Shown in pieces: positions 62,606 to 64,000 of a stretch of DNA of 64,000 nt (positions within the stretch are counted from its first letter, which is position 1; the number at the start of each line of letters is the position of its first letter). Origin of the DNA: Bacteroidota bacterium. GTDB lineage: Bacteria; Bacteroidota; Bacteroidia; Flavobacteriales; Weeksellaceae. The translations under genes and the position numbers were made by a program. The notes under the pieces are model-generated. The model was not told the origin of the DNA. It did no database searches and saw only the letters and a program-made list of their open reading frames with translations. The stretch covers positions 124,001 through 188,000 of the forward strand of contig JAEWIE010000019.1 of the NCBI GenBank assembly GCA_023387375.1, written 5' to 3'.

Positions 62606-62640
62606 CAAAAAAAATTCCGAGTAACGAGACTCGGAATTTA
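62606..62640 (-). terminator. Terminator of the pafA gene
   Basis: Read on the minus strand, an 11-bp stem (62630-62640 with 62613-62623) followed by a run of T. A second small inverted repeat, GGCGCAA/TTGCGCC (62651-62657 with 62660-62666), lies between it and the pafA stop. Confidence 0.8.
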
Positions 62641-62676
62641 TATTTAGAGGGCGCAAAATTGCGCCGAATCCATTTT

Positions 62677-64000
62677 CTAATCGACTAGTTCTGAAATGGG
62701 ATTACCAATGGTTCCACTTGGAGTCTCAATCTTTAGCATTTGCGCAACCGTAGGTGCTATATCCGTCATATGATAAGGTTTGGAGCTAGCTCCTTTCTTA
62801 ACTCCTGTCCCCATGAAAAGTAGTGGAATATGCGAATCATAAGAGTTCCAAACACTATGCGTAGTACCTGTTTTTGAATAAGAAGGTAGAAGGCCGTCTT
62901 GAGTGATAATCTGAATATCCCCACTTCGTTGCCAATGATATCCATTGGTCATTCTTGTTTTTATAGGCTCCGGAATGGCAGCCTGCGCAAGTTTTCTAAG
63001 CTCTACTGCATAGAGTACACTCTTTTCCGTATTTAACCACTCAACTACATGACTAGCGACCTTATCGTAGTCTAAATCGGCTGACTTAATCGCTTTTCGA
63101 TTAAGATAGACTTGGTAATTTTGGAAACCTAGAATCAAATCACTTTTTCCAAATTCAGCCTTTAATTCCTCTTTTAAATCCGCAATCAGTTCGCGGTCAA
63201 AGAAACCACTTTTCATTTTGTTTTCCTTCATATATCCCTCGGAATGAGCAGCACCATGGTCTGCCGTCAAAAAGACTAGATAGTTCCCTTTCCCTACTTT
63301 TTGATCCAAAGCCTTGAAGAATTCGGCCAAATCACGATCTAAACGAATATAAGTATCTTGAACTTCAATGGAATTAGGTCCAAATTTATGCCCCACATAA
63401 TCCGTGGAAGCGAGGTTTACGACTAGGAAATCGGTATCGGAGTCTTTACCAAGACCATACCCGTCCACCGCCGCTGTGGCGGCCATTAGTGTAAGGGTGT
63501 TTCCAAAAGGTGTTGTACGAATTACATTTTTGTCCTTATCAAAATCAGCTAACAGGTTTTTATAAGGAAAAGTGGGCGACTTTGCACTTCCTAAAAGTCC
63601 CTCCCAAGGAACATCGTCTCTAGTACTTTCTTTGTATTCGTTCGGATTTAAAACGAGATTCCATCCTTTCGAAACTAGAGTTCTTGCATGGTTCTTCGCG
63701 TTAAAGTCTTGTAACCATTTAGGAAGCTCATTCATATAGTAGGAACTTGTCACAAAATGTCCATTTCCTTCATCAAACCAAAAGGCTCCTAAGGGGTTAT
63801 GTCCAGCTGGCAAAATAGAAGCACGGTCTTTAAGCGAAACTCCCACTACTTTTGAACGAAAGTTTGTTGCCATCCCTAATTGATCTGTAATGGTCGTACT
63901 GTTCAAATTTTGCGGCGAATGGCCTCCAATCTTATCTGAACTTGATCCAACTCCTTTCACTTGCTTATCTGTCGTGCAGTATATATTTTCACCTGTCTCG
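62677..64000 (-). CDS. pafA: PafA-type alkaline phosphatase, partial
   Basis: The 5' part lies outside the window; 441 codons are visible and the frame stays open to the edge. The visible N-terminal part has GENIYCTTD, SPQNLNSTTITDQLGMATNF and KDRASILPAGHNP, and zinc ligands appear in LTADHGAAHSEGYM. These match the PafA calcium/zinc alkaline phosphatase of Flavobacteria (usually near 545 residues). It frees phosphate from organic phosphates in the periplasm. The active-site Thr is beyond the window. Confidence 0.88.
   Translation of the reverse strand, partial: ETGENIYCTTDKQVKGVGSSSDKIGGHSPQNLNSTTITDQLGMATNFRSKVVGVSLKDRASILPAGHNPLGAFWFDEGNGHFVTSSYYMNELPKWLQDFNAKNHARTLVSKGWNLVLNPNEYKESTRDDVPWEGLLGSAKSPTFPYKNLLADFDKDKNVIRTTPFGNTLTLMAATAAVDGYGLGKDSDTDFLVVNLASTDYVGHKFGPNSIEVQDTYIRLDRDLAEFFKALDQKVGKGNYLVFLTADHGAAHSEGYMKENKMKSGFFDRELIADLKEELKAEFGKSDLILGFQNYQVYLNRKAIKSADLDYDKVASHVVEWLNTEKSVLYAVELRKLAQAAIPEPIKTRMTNGYHWQRSGDIQIITQDGLLPSYSKTGTTHSVWNSYDSHIPLLFMGTGVKKGASSKPYHMTDIAPTVAQMLKIETPSGTIGNPISELVD

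Overview
The window is 64 kb of a Bacteroidota chromosome, most likely a member of the Flavobacteriales. Support comes from the TAnnTTTG-type -7 promoter elements with few Shine-Dalgarno sequences, TonB-dependent receptors and many lipoproteins, the gliding protein GldC, a PafA-type alkaline phosphatase, a short NuoG, and the asnS-rpoN gene order. A complete 14-subunit complex I locus would suit a Weeksellaceae-like genome, but the genus cannot be fixed from this sequence. No insertion sequence, prophage, CRISPR array or rRNA operon was seen. Most of the window is core chromosome with short accessory insertions.

Layout: 1-1632 is the end of a copper nitrite reductase gene (nirK), a NirV-like lipoprotein and an SCO copper chaperone. 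1841-5359 is an iron-uptake unit: an operator-like palindrome, a siderophore receptor and a PepSY membrane protein. 5401-8601 holds a metallo-beta-lactamase-fold enzyme and a GH3 glycosidase. 8791-20411 is housekeeping: a CAT-anticodon tRNA, methylmalonyl-CoA epimerase, rbfA, a LolC/FtsX-type permease, aroE, a DUF349 protein, ribD, a membrane-bound TPR-HTH regulator, two small paralogous unknown proteins, a YigZ protein, a YugP-type protease and an acetyltransferase-like protein. 20500-34569 is the nuoA-N operon, with an outer-membrane-protein gene inserted between nuoF and nuoG and a NuoG that has no molybdopterin-type domain. 34659-37321 has a His-rich lipoprotein, a GH13 amylase and a pRiA4b ORF-3-type protein.

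37454-43135 is a PhoB/PhoR-like two-component system divergent from a TonB receptor and a beta-helix lipoprotein; PhoB-box-like 11-bp repeats precede the receptor. A PafA phosphatase gene runs off the right edge (62677-64000), so phosphate acquisition is a recurrent theme. 43283-44935 is nadE followed by a membrane-anchored barnase-family RNase and its barstar inhibitor. 45193-49282 holds gldC, a cystathionine synthase/lyase, a DinB protein, tsaC and cca. 49338-51506 is a BtuB-like receptor under a clear cobalamin riboswitch. 51547-62488 holds cdd, an Old Yellow Enzyme, a DUF2752 protein, hemL, a glucosaminidase, an ACC-deaminase-like enzyme, an ECF sigma factor with a membrane partner, rpoN, asnS, a mini HExxH membrane protein, a DUF5522 protein and a DUF4136 lipoprotein.

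The most notable signals are: a -7 element placed exactly 4 nt before the ATG of several genes (a leaderless-transcript signature); the barnase-barstar pair joined to nadE; the outer-membrane gene inside the complex I operon; the PhoB-like repeats; and the tandem paralogous small proteins. No wholly new multi-gene system is evident.
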